Origin: Dryocola sp031988645
Lineage (GTDB): Bacteria > Pseudomonadota > Gammaproteobacteria > Enterobacterales > Enterobacteriaceae
NCBI RefSeq assembly: GCF_051307045.1
Contig: NZ_CP150452.1
Coordinates: 186,001-250,000 of the forward strand
DNA: 64,000 nucleotides
Direction of reading: 5' to 3'
Shown: positions 37,302 through 46,381 of the stretch, piece by piece
Position numbering within the stretch: the stretch's first letter is position 1
How the letters are laid out: each line of letters opens with the position of its first letter
Notes under the pieces: model-generated
The model's input: only the letters and a program-made list of their open reading frames with translations
What the model was told of the DNA's origin: nothing
Database searches by the model: none
Position numbers and translations under genes: made by a program

Positions 37302-37793
37302 TCAGGACTCAACGCTTAACGAGGCTTCCTTCGGCACAAAGCTATTAATAATGCGCACGTAATGTTTGCGCTGCGCCTCGGTAAAATCGTTATTCGCCGC
37401 AAGCGTAAAGACCACCAGCTTTCTTGAGTCGGGATTGAGCTGCGGATGCCAGGGCAGGGTGATAATCGACAGCACCTGCCTGACCCAGCCGCCGTCTTCG
37501 AGAAATTTATTGGCGGTTTGCAGAACCGGTAATTTAGCCGGGCCGATTTCATGCCTGAGATTTTTCCCTTCCACCTCAAAGCCCGGCACAAAGCGCTTCA
37601 TCTTTTCCCACTGCTTTTCGCAAAAGTCGTCAACGGTCTGATCTTTTTCCAGCGTGGCGCGGTTAATCAAAATGTTATACGGGTTATTATCCTCGTCCAT
37701 ATAACGAAGAATATTGATGGACTGATCTTCCTGCGGGAGGGTCGTCAGGAAGCTGCCTTCGTTAATTGGGTATGTCACAGGTTTTTTACTCAT
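37302..37793 (-). CDS. DcrB-related (EagR/DUF1795-like) T6SS accessory protein
   Basis: This 163-residue soluble protein resembles the DcrB-related family by its opening (YPINEGSFLTTLPQEDQSIN), the central segment NNPYNILINRATL, and its DDFCEKQWEKMK and LVVFTLAA motifs. Members of this family linked to T6SS act as Eag chaperones that load effectors with N-terminal membrane segments onto VgrG. No such effector or VgrG is in the window, so its client must lie elsewhere, or it has another role. It is the last gene of the leftward arm, 20 bases after the OmpA-domain gene. The family call is moderately firm. Confidence 0.7.
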   Translation of the reverse strand: MSKKPVTYPINEGSFLTTLPQEDQSINILRYMDEDNNPYNILINRATLEKDQTVDDFCEKQWEKMKRFVPGFEVEGKNLRHEIGPAKLPVLQTANKFLEDGGWVRQVLSIITLPWHPQLNPDSRKLVVFTLAANNDFTEAQRKHYVRIINSFVPKEASLSVES

Positions 37794-37813
37794 AGTTAAA
37801 TATCTCTTAGTCC

Positions 37814-39610
37814 TTATTTGCCTTGCGTAGATAACGGAATGATTTCAACGCGACGGTTTTGTGCACGTCCTTCCTGGGTATCGTTATTGGCTACCGGGCG
37901 TGAATTGCCGGCGCCTTCGATAATAAAACTGTCGGCAGGTAAACCCGTGCGCTCGACCAGCCTGTCGCGAATGACCCGCGCGCGTTCGGTGGAAAGAGCC
38001 CGGTTTACCGCTTCGGAGCCTGTATTGTCGGAGTGGCCAATGATGAGAAATAGCTGTGCCGGCACGCGGGCTATCTCCGAAGCGATCTCATCAAGCGCGG
38101 CTTCGCTGTCCGGCATCAGGCTGCTGCTGCCCTTTTGAAACAGCGGCGCCGCGCCGGATAAAGCATGCCGTCCCGCCTTTTGCGCCTCATTTTCCCTGGC
38201 GGGTTCAGTGAAAGATTTCAGCAGGGCCAGCTGATTGAGCAGGTTGTGTCTGAAGACGTAAACGCCGCCTGCCAGACAGGCGAGCAGGGCCAGTATCGCG
38301 ACGATTATCGGCCAGCGCCTGCGGGCGGGCGGCGGCGCGACGGGCGGCAGCGGAGGCGCCGGCTGGGTTGATTGCACGGCCTTGAGCGGCGGCAGCTGAA
38401 CGCCCGGCAGCGGCGGCAGGGTAATCGCGCCGGAAAGCCCCGGCAGGATGCCGTACCTTTCCGCAAGCCACAGGGACCAGGCCCCGTGCCGGGTGAATCC
38501 CTGACCGTGATCGGCAATCGCCACGTCGGCAAGGCTGAGCTGGGTGGTGTCAAACAGGTTTTGCAGGGCGCCCATAATCCGGTTTTCGGCAAGCCAGGCA
38601 ACAAGCATGCAGACGAGCGCGTGTCGCTGAATGGAGTAGATGTCTTCGCCGCCGTCGCGGGCTTTCAGCATGTTGATAAGGCCGACGAGCCGCGCTTCCA
38701 GCTCTAATGGCTGCGCTGGCGCGGCCGTCAGGCTTCCGGTCCAGATAGCCTGGTCAGGATTATGCGATGAGCGCTGCAGGCTCAGGCGCGTATAAATGCC
38801 GAGCATGCACGGCAGGTTTTCGGGCAGGCGCGTGGAGGACAGGGCGTACTGCCAGGCGTTGATTTGTTCAATCAAAATCCCGTTGTTCTCAAACCCATCG
38901 GCAAGCAGCGGAAAATAGGCGAGGATCTCCACGCCGGGATGCTGCGCTCTCACATGGGCGATTCGGTTGGCGAGCGGCGTAGCGCTGGTTGCGATAACCC
39001 AGACGATGCCGTTGCCGCCGCTGACGGGAAGGTTGTTCTGGTTAAACCATTTACCGGCGAAGGGGCCGATAATAAATACGATGAGCCGTGGCGAGCCCGA
39101 CCGGGCCGCAGACGGCGATAGGGCTGCGGACTCTGCCGGCTCGCAGCGGGTCTCCTGCTGAGAAAAATAGCGTTCATGGCCCGTGGCGCGTAGCGAGAGC
39201 AGCGCTTCGGTTTGCCCTTCCTGCTGTATCATCAGCGTCAGCAGCTGCCATGCGCACCGGAAAAGCGTTTTACTGTTGGCGTGCAGCAGGGATTCAACCT
39301 GGGCGGCAAGCGACAGGCGATCTTCACAGGCGTTGTAGCCATAAAAGTAATGCACCAGGGAGTAGCGCTGCCAGGATAAGGCGTTATTCTGCTGCCTGTC
39401 GGTAAGCCTTATATCGAAATAGCAGCACAGCGCGCGGCACAGCGCCTCGCTCTCTTCCTGGGCGTGATCCTCGGCGATCAACTCTTTATTAAGCTGCTCG
39501 ATAAGCGAGGTGAGCTTTAGCTGAAAATCCGCCGGGGAAGGGATGATGCCGTCAAAAGAGAGCAACGTATCTATGCCCACCAGACGGCTAAAAATGGCTT
39601 CGCTTTTCAC
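37814..39610 (-). CDS. T6SS-locus OmpA-domain membrane protein with a DotU-like N-terminus
   Basis: The 598-residue protein starts at a GTG that overlaps the glycosyltransferase stop by four bases. Residues about 40-115 recall the DotU/TssL fold (ALCCYFDIRLTDRQQ, SWQRYSLVHYFYGY). A middle domain of about 200 residues is unassigned. A proline-rich linker and one membrane helix (WPIIVAILALLACLAGGVYV) follow. The C-terminal OmpA domain covers about residues 490-595 (LFLIIGHSDNTGSEAVN, GRAQNRRVEI). The locus already has a separate TssL with its own OmpA domain at 58694, so this is a second peptidoglycan-binding anchor. It may fix the T6SS or the pilus to the wall. Confidence 0.7.
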   Translation of the reverse strand: MKSEAIFSRLVGIDTLLSFDGIIPSPADFQLKLTSLIEQLNKELIAEDHAQEESEALCRALCCYFDIRLTDRQQNNALSWQRYSLVHYFYGYNACEDRLSLAAQVESLLHANSKTLFRCAWQLLTLMIQQEGQTEALLSLRATGHERYFSQQETRCEPAESAALSPSAARSGSPRLIVFIIGPFAGKWFNQNNLPVSGGNGIVWVIATSATPLANRIAHVRAQHPGVEILAYFPLLADGFENNGILIEQINAWQYALSSTRLPENLPCMLGIYTRLSLQRSSHNPDQAIWTGSLTAAPAQPLELEARLVGLINMLKARDGGEDIYSIQRHALVCMLVAWLAENRIMGALQNLFDTTQLSLADVAIADHGQGFTRHGAWSLWLAERYGILPGLSGAITLPPLPGVQLPPLKAVQSTQPAPPLPPVAPPPARRRWPIIVAILALLACLAGGVYVFRHNLLNQLALLKSFTEPARENEAQKAGRHALSGAAPLFQKGSSSLMPDSEAALDEIASEIARVPAQLFLIIGHSDNTGSEAVNRALSTERARVIRDRLVERTGLPADSFIIEGAGNSRPVANNDTQEGRAQNRRVEIIPLSTQGK

Positions 39611-40953
39611 CAGCTGTTCTCCCTAACCCTTCCCCAGCCTGCGACAGCTGACCAGGGGCAGATGCGAACCACGGCCGGCTTAACGGTGGAAGCCGTTTTA
39701 AATTCGAGCGGAATAACCCAGTCGCCTTCCTGCGCCCGGGATATAAATTTTTCCAGCTCCCGCAGCTTAAAAGCGCGCTGATACAGCAGCACGTTTTGCG
39801 GGTTGTAAACGCTGAGATTCAGGCTGCTTATTTCCGCGTCGCCGGTAAGATATTCCTCCTGCTTCAGGGTGAGAGATTTTTTATACCAGGCATACTGGCG
39901 GCTAATCCACTCATCTTCGTCTGCGGGCGGGTCGGCGAAAAACGCCTGCGGGTTAGGCGCCATGGCCTCAGGCAACGCCGTGCCGTTTTTCAGATGAATA
40001 CCCGCCTGATATTCAAACTGTCTTAAGGTTCGCTTGCTGCCCAGCGTATAAGGGGCGAGCACGGCGGCGCTTTCTGCCTCCAGCCCCAGCAGCGTTCTGA
40101 CGCGCTTTTTAGACAGGCTGTCTCTTTCCCACCAGGCTTTTTCAATAACCCCTTCTTCCCGGGCCTTATTGTCATGATCGCCCCAGATTTTGCGGTGTTC
40201 TTTGCGCTGGTAGAAATGCCACAGCAGCGGCTTATGCGGATGAAAAATATCGTATCCGTAGCTGAACGCTCGTACCGTCATGGCGATTTCTTCCCCGGCA
40301 AAGAAAATATGGGGATCGTTGGGAATGTCCTTCACAAAGTCAGAAGTGGTAAAAATGAACCCGCCCGCAAGATAGCTACCGCGCACCGGCTCCGTGGCCC
40401 CAAAGGGCGTGGAGCTAAACATGGGAATGCCCTGCTGGTTAAATTCACGAAAGATCAGGCGGCTGACGTAGCTTTTCTTGCTGGCCTCTTCATCTTCGCC
40501 CGGCTGGTAAGGGGGAGGATAAGAGGAAAGCACCGGCCGCGCGGACCGGCTTTGCAACGAATGCAGCATCGCCCGCATTTCGCTATCCCAGCAGGAAATA
40601 AAGCGGCAGTGGGAGTCGATTTGCAGGAAATAGCGTTCCTCTTCAAACAGCGATTCCGACAGGCTGCGCGCCCAGCAGGCGCCCTGACTGGCGTAGTAAT
40701 GCACGCTGATAATATCGATCCTGGCCTGACGATAGTTAAACCGGTGGACCTCCCGTCCGCAGACGGTCCGGCGAAAGGCAGGCTCCAGCCCGGCCCGTTC
40801 GAATATGCGCAGGTCTTCGTCATCCTGCCAGCAGACGGCAATATGCAGATTTTCAGGGTGAGCGGCATGATGCAGCATGTCCCGCAGCGTGGGGATTAAC
40901 TCCGGATCGCGGTAGCTGGCCATACTGATAAAAATAGTCGCCAGGTTATCCAT
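39607..40953 (-). CDS. GlcNAc-transferase-like (Skp1-type, GT-A) glycosyltransferase
   Basis: I start at ATG 40951-40953 (MDNLATIFISMASYRDPEL), because the family begins with IF(I/V)S(M/I)ASYRD; the longer frame lacks support. The 448-residue protein has the GT-A core: ASYRDPELIPTLRDML, a DxD-like QIDSHCRF segment, and GGFIFTTSDFVKDIPNDPHI leading to FAGEEIAMTVRAF. This pattern matches the UDP-GlcNAc transferase family that includes the Skp1 hydroxyproline GlcNAc-transferase. There is no signal peptide, so it acts in the cytoplasm. It sits between the fimbrial tip adhesin and an OmpA-domain protein in the T6SS left arm. Its acceptor is unknown. Confidence 0.75.
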   Translation of the reverse strand: MDNLATIFISMASYRDPELIPTLRDMLHHAAHPENLHIAVCWQDDEDLRIFERAGLEPAFRRTVCGREVHRFNYRQARIDIISVHYYASQGACWARSLSESLFEEERYFLQIDSHCRFISCWDSEMRAMLHSLQSRSARPVLSSYPPPYQPGEDEEASKKSYVSRLIFREFNQQGIPMFSSTPFGATEPVRGSYLAGGFIFTTSDFVKDIPNDPHIFFAGEEIAMTVRAFSYGYDIFHPHKPLLWHFYQRKEHRKIWGDHDNKAREEGVIEKAWWERDSLSKKRVRTLLGLEAESAAVLAPYTLGSKRTLRQFEYQAGIHLKNGTALPEAMAPNPQAFFADPPADEDEWISRQYAWYKKSLTLKQEEYLTGDAEISSLNLSVYNPQNVLLYQRAFKLRELEKFISRAQEGDWVIPLEFKTASTVKPAVVRICPWSAVAGWGRVRENSW

Positions 40954-40978
40954 ATTTTTTAGTCCCTTAAAAAGTCCG

Positions 40979-41968
40979 TTACTGAATATCAAAAATGATT
41001 TCCGCCCGGGCGTGGAATTTCCCGCCGGCAGGAGAAGGCCGGCTGCCTGGAACGAGCTTTGCGTTCCAGGCAAATTCAGCGGGTCCCCGGCTGGCGATAC
41101 TGCTTTTTTGCTCCGAGGTGCTGCCGTCTACCTTCATGGCTCTGCCGGCACCGTCGGTGATTTGTATCGCCAGCCTGTCTTTATTGCCCGCGGCATCCTC
41201 AACGCGGATATAAGAGGCGTCCCCTGACGGGGTGTCCGTGACTATTGACGCTTTGGCGGAATAAGAGCCGTAGTCGCTTTTACAAACGAGGGCAAAATCC
41301 AGATTGCGGACAACGCCGGCGTTCAGCAGGGAAGGGGTTACGTCATTAAAATCGACGGTTTTTGCGCCGTCGGCGGTGCAGGCGGGGGTGCTGATAATCT
41401 TTATTTCGCCAATCGACAGCTTCATTACGTAGGAGGCCGGATCCGCGGTCCTCAGATAGTTATAGGCAATCTCCGAAGCCGGCAGGACGGTATCGCCCTG
41501 CGGATTGCTCAGCCGCAAAGTGTCTTCAGTTTTAAAAAACTGGATGCGGTAGAAAGAGCCCGCGTCAAAGTCAAACGTCCCGCTCTGCGCCCCGCCGCTG
41601 AAAGTTAAAGAGCTGGTGGAAGGAAAATTACCGAAGGCCGAGCCGTTGCTCCACAGCAGCTTGATGCCGATACCGGGAATATTGGTCTGGTAGATTCTGG
41701 TTGTGCTGTTCTGGCCGTTCAGGTTTAGCGGGCGCTTACCGTATTCCGTCCCGGCAAGGCAGTCATCATAGCCAATGTTCTGGCCCGCGGTCGGGCTGTC
41801 GTACTGCGCAATGGGGTTTGAGGTATCGGCCGGCGCATCGGCGGCAATGCGAATGACCTGCATGGGAATAGCCACGGCGGTTGGCGCGCCGCGTGCAAGC
41901 CGACAGACGGCCTCAGAGGCGGGCGAAAAAAGAAATGCGGACACCATAACGACGAAGATCCTTAACAT
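40979..41968 (-). CDS. Two-domain fimbrial tip adhesin in the T6SS left arm
   Basis: The 329-residue protein has a signal peptide (MLRIFVVMVSAFLFSPASEA). An N-terminal lectin-like half of about 150 residues is rich in beta strands (TSSLTFSGGAQSGTFDFD). A C-terminal pilin domain begins near residue 190 with ACTADGAKTVDFNDV and ends AEFAWNAKLVPG ... ARAEIIFDIQ. This is the layout of chaperone-usher tip adhesins such as MrkD and FimH. It is separated by about 8 kb from the major subunit, chaperone and usher genes in the opposite arm, which lack a tip adhesin. It is therefore probably the tip of that pilus. Its receptor is unknown. Confidence 0.78.
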   Translation of the reverse strand: MLRIFVVMVSAFLFSPASEAVCRLARGAPTAVAIPMQVIRIAADAPADTSNPIAQYDSPTAGQNIGYDDCLAGTEYGKRPLNLNGQNSTTRIYQTNIPGIGIKLLWSNGSAFGNFPSTSSLTFSGGAQSGTFDFDAGSFYRIQFFKTEDTLRLSNPQGDTVLPASEIAYNYLRTADPASYVMKLSIGEIKIISTPACTADGAKTVDFNDVTPSLLNAGVVRNLDFALVCKSDYGSYSAKASIVTDTPSGDASYIRVEDAAGNKDRLAIQITDGAGRAMKVDGSTSEQKSSIASRGPAEFAWNAKLVPGSRPSPAGGKFHARAEIIFDIQ

Positions 41969-41971
41969 AAT

Positions 41972-43057
41972 TTATTCCTTCTCTTGATGCAGCATGGCGA
42001 TGATTTCAGGGGGATACATTTTTAAAAGCTCAGCAAAATTTTTGCCGATGCTCTCTTCGGCATAGCGCAGCACGGGCACCAGCGGGCTGCTGGGCTCCGT
42101 CATGGCGAACCAGCTGCGCACCTCCTGCAAACGCTGCAGCGCATCGGCGCGGCTACCAATGCCGCGCTGCGCTTCCGGCTGCTTGCCAACCGACGCGGGC
42201 GCCGTTACGACGCTGGCTGATGCAACCGCCGCGGGCGCGTCATCGGCGGCAGGCAGGACGATTTCTTGCGCGACCTGAACGGCGGGCGCATCGGGCAGCG
42301 GCGCGTTAGCGGCAGGCGGCAGGCTGCCGAACTCGCTGGAGAAAAGGGCCAGCAGGCCATCCAGTACGTTAAGCTCGGGCGCTTCGTGGCCCAGCGCCTG
42401 GTCGAGCATTTGCTTTATTTCCCGCAGAAAATGGTGCGCCTGGGTCAGCGGGGCGATATCGTCACGGGCGTTGAGATGCCATTCATGCAGCAGGGCCGCA
42501 ACGGCCGTATCCGAAAGCGCCTCTTCCTCACGGGGAACAACGTGCGCCTTTTCAAACTCCTTCAGGGTTATCTGCAATCCCGATGCTTTGGGAAGGGGCT
42601 GGTTACGCAGGTCGGCCAGCAGGCCGTTGGCGTCTTCCAGTTCGGCAAACGCGTTGGCGCGCAGCATGGGGGTAAACTCCCCTTCATCAAGGAGCTGGGG
42701 ATGCAGATCGTTCGGCCAGGCGTGTAATAAAGCGTGCAGAGCTTCTATGCCTTCCGCTAACGCGAGGAGGCCGACTTTACGCAGCCGGCAGCGCATCAGG
42801 ATAACGATCACCCTGATATCCTTGCTTTTTTGCAGCAGCGTCAGGCATTCGCGCTCTGTCTCAGCCCAGTTAACGGGCTCCGCCGCTTCAAAAAAGCTGC
42901 CGTATTCGACGTCAAGCCTCGGCTGGAGCCGGGACTGCAGCATAATGAAGGCGAAATCATAATCGAGGTTTTCGCCGCACGGCGCATCGCCGGCAATCGG
43001 CTGCATAACGTGCTGGTAATACTCTGAACAGGTCAGACTGCGTGTCGTTTGGGTCAT
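41972..43057 (-). CDS. tssA: T6SS protein TssA (ImpA-like)
   Basis: This 361-residue protein has the ImpA N-terminal domain at about residues 10-130 (GDAPCGENLDYDFAF, VIVILMRCRLRKVGLLALAE, WPNDLHPQL). A variable alanine/proline-rich linker follows. Its short C-terminal region (EVRSWFAMTEPSSPLVPVLR, then FAELLKMYPPE) matches TssA proteins. TssA primes assembly of the baseplate and coordinates sheath and tube growth. It lies directly before the tip adhesin gene in the same direction, with three bases between them, so the adhesin is probably in this operon. Confidence 0.88.
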   Translation of the reverse strand: MTQTTRSLTCSEYYQHVMQPIAGDAPCGENLDYDFAFIMLQSRLQPRLDVEYGSFFEAAEPVNWAETERECLTLLQKSKDIRVIVILMRCRLRKVGLLALAEGIEALHALLHAWPNDLHPQLLDEGEFTPMLRANAFAELEDANGLLADLRNQPLPKASGLQITLKEFEKAHVVPREEEALSDTAVAALLHEWHLNARDDIAPLTQAHHFLREIKQMLDQALGHEAPELNVLDGLLALFSSEFGSLPPAANAPLPDAPAVQVAQEIVLPAADDAPAAVASASVVTAPASVGKQPEAQRGIGSRADALQRLQEVRSWFAMTEPSSPLVPVLRYAEESIGKNFAELLKMYPPEIIAMLHQEKE

Positions 43058-43109
43058 AAGGTTTACTTTTCATCCATGGATGGCGGCTTAGCGGCCCGGA
43101 GGAGCGCCG

Positions 43110-44138
43110 CTAACGGTGGTACATTTCGGGTTCAAAGCTCATACCGAACACCGGCGTGTCGCATTTTTCCCGCTCAAGCCAGCTGGCGTAGCCGAGCTGG
43201 TGGCTGCCGTCCAGGCAGGCCAAAGGCACCTGATCGGCGGCCAGCACCAGCTGTATATCCCAGGCGTACTCAAAGCCGATAAAGCTGCGGACCAGCTCGC
43301 GCAGAACCGTCATATCGTTGCCCCACGGGCTAAATAGCATGTACTGCGCAAGCGTCAGCGGGCCTGTCAGCAGCTTGAATTTATGCTGCCGGTCCAGCAC
43401 GGTATTGCCGAGAATGGCGCCATCGCCCAGCAGGCTGGCGTAGCGATCGTCGCCGAGGGCGGTTTGATCTTTTTCATCCAGGAAGATCCATTGCAGCTCA
43501 AACTCCTCCATGCGCACCGGCACGTTGAAGTAGTACTGCATGGCCCCCAGCAAACCGTCTGGATTACGGGCTTCGCGAACGAGATGGGCGGAAGTAGCGA
43601 GGCGAGCGTGTACCGGCAGCGGCGCGGGATCTAACTCCGCCGGGTCCAGCCCGACCAGGCTGCCGACGTAAAATGAAAAGCGCTCGTCGTCTTTGCGATC
43701 CAGGGAGGCCGTGTCCTGCGACAAAAACCAGGCGCGATAAAACAGGCTGAGCGCCCGGTGATGGAAAATGTCCACGAAGTCGATAAGAGTGCGATCGTGC
43801 TGCTCGTAGCGCGAATGCGCCAGCTCGGAAAGGTGGAGCGGCATCGCTCCCTGCGCGCCCCAGATGCCTAAGCCGAACAGCTGGAGTTTAAGCTTATCGT
43901 CCTGCTGACCGATGCTTGCTATCTCGCGCGGCGAGAACGCCATGCTGGAAACCTGGCCTAATCTGAAGCGCTCCTGCGCGGGCAGCGTGGCTTTGCCGGG
44001 AGCGGGAAGAGAAGGCGTGCGGGCGGCGATGGCCCGCATCAGGCTGATAAAGCCCGCCTCCCAGGGAGCATGGGGATCGTACCAGCGCTCAAGGCCGGCC
44101 GGCAGCGCCGAGTTTTGGGAGATATCGGCGTGGTTCAT
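43110..44138 (-). CDS. tssG: T6SS baseplate protein TssG
   Basis: The 342-residue protein shows typical TssG/ImpH/VasB sequence: an N-terminal FISLMRAIAA, RFRLGQVSSMAFSPREI, IDFVDIFHHRALSLFYRAW and the C-terminal LVLAADQVPLACLDG with LGYASWL. TssG forms the baseplate wedge with TssF, TssE and TssK. Its start overlaps the tssF stop by four bases (ATGA type), indicating coupled translation. TssE is not found in this window. Confidence 0.93.
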   Translation of the reverse strand: MNHADISQNSALPAGLERWYDPHAPWEAGFISLMRAIAARTPSLPAPGKATLPAQERFRLGQVSSMAFSPREIASIGQQDDKLKLQLFGLGIWGAQGAMPLHLSELAHSRYEQHDRTLIDFVDIFHHRALSLFYRAWFLSQDTASLDRKDDERFSFYVGSLVGLDPAELDPAPLPVHARLATSAHLVREARNPDGLLGAMQYYFNVPVRMEEFELQWIFLDEKDQTALGDDRYASLLGDGAILGNTVLDRQHKFKLLTGPLTLAQYMLFSPWGNDMTVLRELVRSFIGFEYAWDIQLVLAADQVPLACLDGSHQLGYASWLEREKCDTPVFGMSFEPEMYHR

Positions 44139-46015
44139 AGCACTCCCCGCCTGCCCGGACGGACTTTCCAGCGCGCTATCAGCCCGCGCTGCATTGAGTG
44201 CAGCTCCGTTTCGGTGAAAATATTGATGGCGGCGTGGCGCGCCAGGTAATTTTCCATGATCAGGCCGAAAAGATACGGGCTAATGCCTGAAAAACCCTCT
44301 TCATCCACGGTCAGGCTACAGCAAACGCCGCGCCCGTATATCAGCAGCCCGTCTTCCGCAAGGCGGCGAACAACGGGCTCGGTTTTACAACCCACCAGGC
44401 TGTCAATCTGCGCTACAGATTCCAGATCGGCCGCGGTAGTGAACAGCCGCAGCATATTGCGCAGGGATTCCCCGCCCTGCGCATGCTCCATCTCCGACAG
44501 GGGAAGGTAGTTGAAGCTTAACTGGCGAATCAGCCGCCATGAGGATTCCCCCACCGCAAACGGCGGGCGCGGTGCGCTGGGCGAGCTTACAAAGCGGGCG
44601 CCGTGGACCGGCACCGAATCCGACATGCTGAGATCGAAGCTGTTGGTGCTGGCCAGCAGGCGCGGTAAATCGCGGTTGGTGACCATCGCGTCCACCAAAA
44701 GGTAGCGGATATTCTCGCCGTAGGGCGCCTCCTGCTGATCGACAAGCGAGATAAATACTTCGGTTTCGCTGTACGGCGTTCTGGTGTCGTATTTACGCTC
44801 GGTCGCGGCTTTCGCCCGCACTTCTCTTCTTACGGAAAAATAGCGGCCAAAATTACCGGTATCGCTGTGGCGGGTTTGATAGAGCGGGTTAAACGTCAGC
44901 TCTTCGCTCGTTTCCGCCTGCAACCCCAGCACCTTATTGACGGAGAAGACCTCGTAATCCAGCGGCCGGCTGCGGTCAGGAACGATATGGAAATTATTCA
45001 GCGCCCGGTTAACCTCGATTCGATCGACCCGTTTGGGAAAGAGATTAATAACCGGCGTGCAGAACAGCAAAAACCGCGAAGCATCCAGATGCGGGATAAG
45101 ATCCTGCGGCAGCTTGTCCAGCAGAATAATGATTTCTACTTCCCCGGTATGATTGTTTTCCAGCGCGGCGGCAAGCTGGGTCAGCGTGAAAAAGTAAAAC
45201 CGCTCGCGACAGCAGATATATTCCTGAATTAATGTGTGCCCGTGAAACATATTCCATTGCAGCGGCAGCAGGCTTTGCTCCGGCGCCAGGCCTTCAAACT
45301 TAAGCGGCTGCTGGCTGATAACATGATGCCGGGATTTTTCTCCATCCGTACTGCGGATGATGGTGGCAATATGGCTACCGTGAAGTAATTCAAAAGTATG
45401 AGAGACGACGCGCTCGTCGCCCTGAATATAAACCGGCAGCTCATCCAGCCCCTTCAGCGAGGAGAAGGTCAGGTCGCCCTGCAGCCGCAGCTTAATACGC
45501 ACGGCCCCTTTCAGCCGGGAATGGTGCAGACGATAGTTTTCAAGATTAGGAATATCCGGCGGCACGGAGGTTAGCCTGGCTTCCACTATTTCCAGCGGCC
45601 ACAGCGTAACGTCCTGGTTATTACGGAACTCGCAGCGGGTCATTTCGCCGGGGAGGATTTTGCTGTAAAAGGCGCTTTTTTTAGGGATCGTATAGCCGTG
45701 GGTTAAATCGCCCTCGCTCAGGTTTGGCCGCAGCTGCACGACGCCCATCGAAGGCGTTGGCGAGTTATAGTTTGGATAGACGATATCCAGTAGCCGCTGG
45801 GTAAACTTTGGGAATTCGGCATCAAGTTTTATTTGCGTCCTGGCGGATAAAAAGCAGAAAGCCTCAATAAGACGCTCAACGTAGGGATCGGCGACTTCTA
45901 TGCCGTGCATGCCCAAACGCCCGGCGATTTTGGGGTGTCGTTCGGCAAACTCTCGCGCCATTTCCCTTACGAAAGTCAGCTCCCGATTATAATAATCTAA
46001 AAAATCATGTTCCAT
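44135..46015 (-). CDS. tssF: T6SS baseplate protein TssF
   Basis: At 626 residues this is a full-length TssF/ImpG/VasA. It begins with the family hallmark DFLDYYNRELTFVREMAREF followed by KIAGRLG and DPYVERLIEAFCFLSARTQ. The sequence YPNYNSPTPSMGVVQL is also characteristic, as is the C-terminal GRGVCCSLTVDEEGFSG. TssF is the core of the wedge complex that mimics phage gp6/gp7. It is the first gene of the leftward arm. Confidence 0.94.
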   Translation of the reverse strand: MEHDFLDYYNRELTFVREMAREFAERHPKIAGRLGMHGIEVADPYVERLIEAFCFLSARTQIKLDAEFPKFTQRLLDIVYPNYNSPTPSMGVVQLRPNLSEGDLTHGYTIPKKSAFYSKILPGEMTRCEFRNNQDVTLWPLEIVEARLTSVPPDIPNLENYRLHHSRLKGAVRIKLRLQGDLTFSSLKGLDELPVYIQGDERVVSHTFELLHGSHIATIIRSTDGEKSRHHVISQQPLKFEGLAPEQSLLPLQWNMFHGHTLIQEYICCRERFYFFTLTQLAAALENNHTGEVEIIILLDKLPQDLIPHLDASRFLLFCTPVINLFPKRVDRIEVNRALNNFHIVPDRSRPLDYEVFSVNKVLGLQAETSEELTFNPLYQTRHSDTGNFGRYFSVRREVRAKAATERKYDTRTPYSETEVFISLVDQQEAPYGENIRYLLVDAMVTNRDLPRLLASTNSFDLSMSDSVPVHGARFVSSPSAPRPPFAVGESSWRLIRQLSFNYLPLSEMEHAQGGESLRNMLRLFTTAADLESVAQIDSLVGCKTEPVVRRLAEDGLLIYGRGVCCSLTVDEEGFSGISPYLFGLIMENYLARHAAINIFTETELHSMQRGLIARWKVRPGRRGVL

Positions 46016-46381
46016 TTGGCACCCTGTAGTTATATCGCGCTGACAACCTGAGAAGGGTCAACAGGTAAATATCAGAATCAGACTCTTCTGCGGTTCTTTC
46101 GCAGCGCTGTTTTCCTTAACGCCGTGCGACCAATTCTAAAATTAAAAATAAAATTTACGATGCTGGTATTTACAGTATTTGTGAATTTAGGAATCTCTTG
46201 CGGGCATTTTTCTTAAAAAACGGAAAGCGTCGGATTGAGAGTTTTTATTTCGCTTTTTATTAATTACTATGACCCGGAATTAGCGTTGCGGCAGACGGAT
46301 TTCCTCGTCAAGGCTAATAGAGTGCTCCACTACGGGACAGTGGGTGAATAATGGATCAATTAAGACAGGGCGAGTTTTATC
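46016..46381. promoter_or_regulatory. Divergent promoter region of the two T6SS arms
   Basis: About 366 bases separate the starts of tssF and tssH and should hold both arm promoters. The centre (46140-46270) is AT-rich. A short frame at 46351 (MDQLRQGEFYRGHNE) leads toward tssH in a different frame; one base less at GTGGCCATA (46382-46390) would fuse it to TssH. This leaves the tssH start in some doubt. No gene of its own is seen. Confidence 0.45.
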
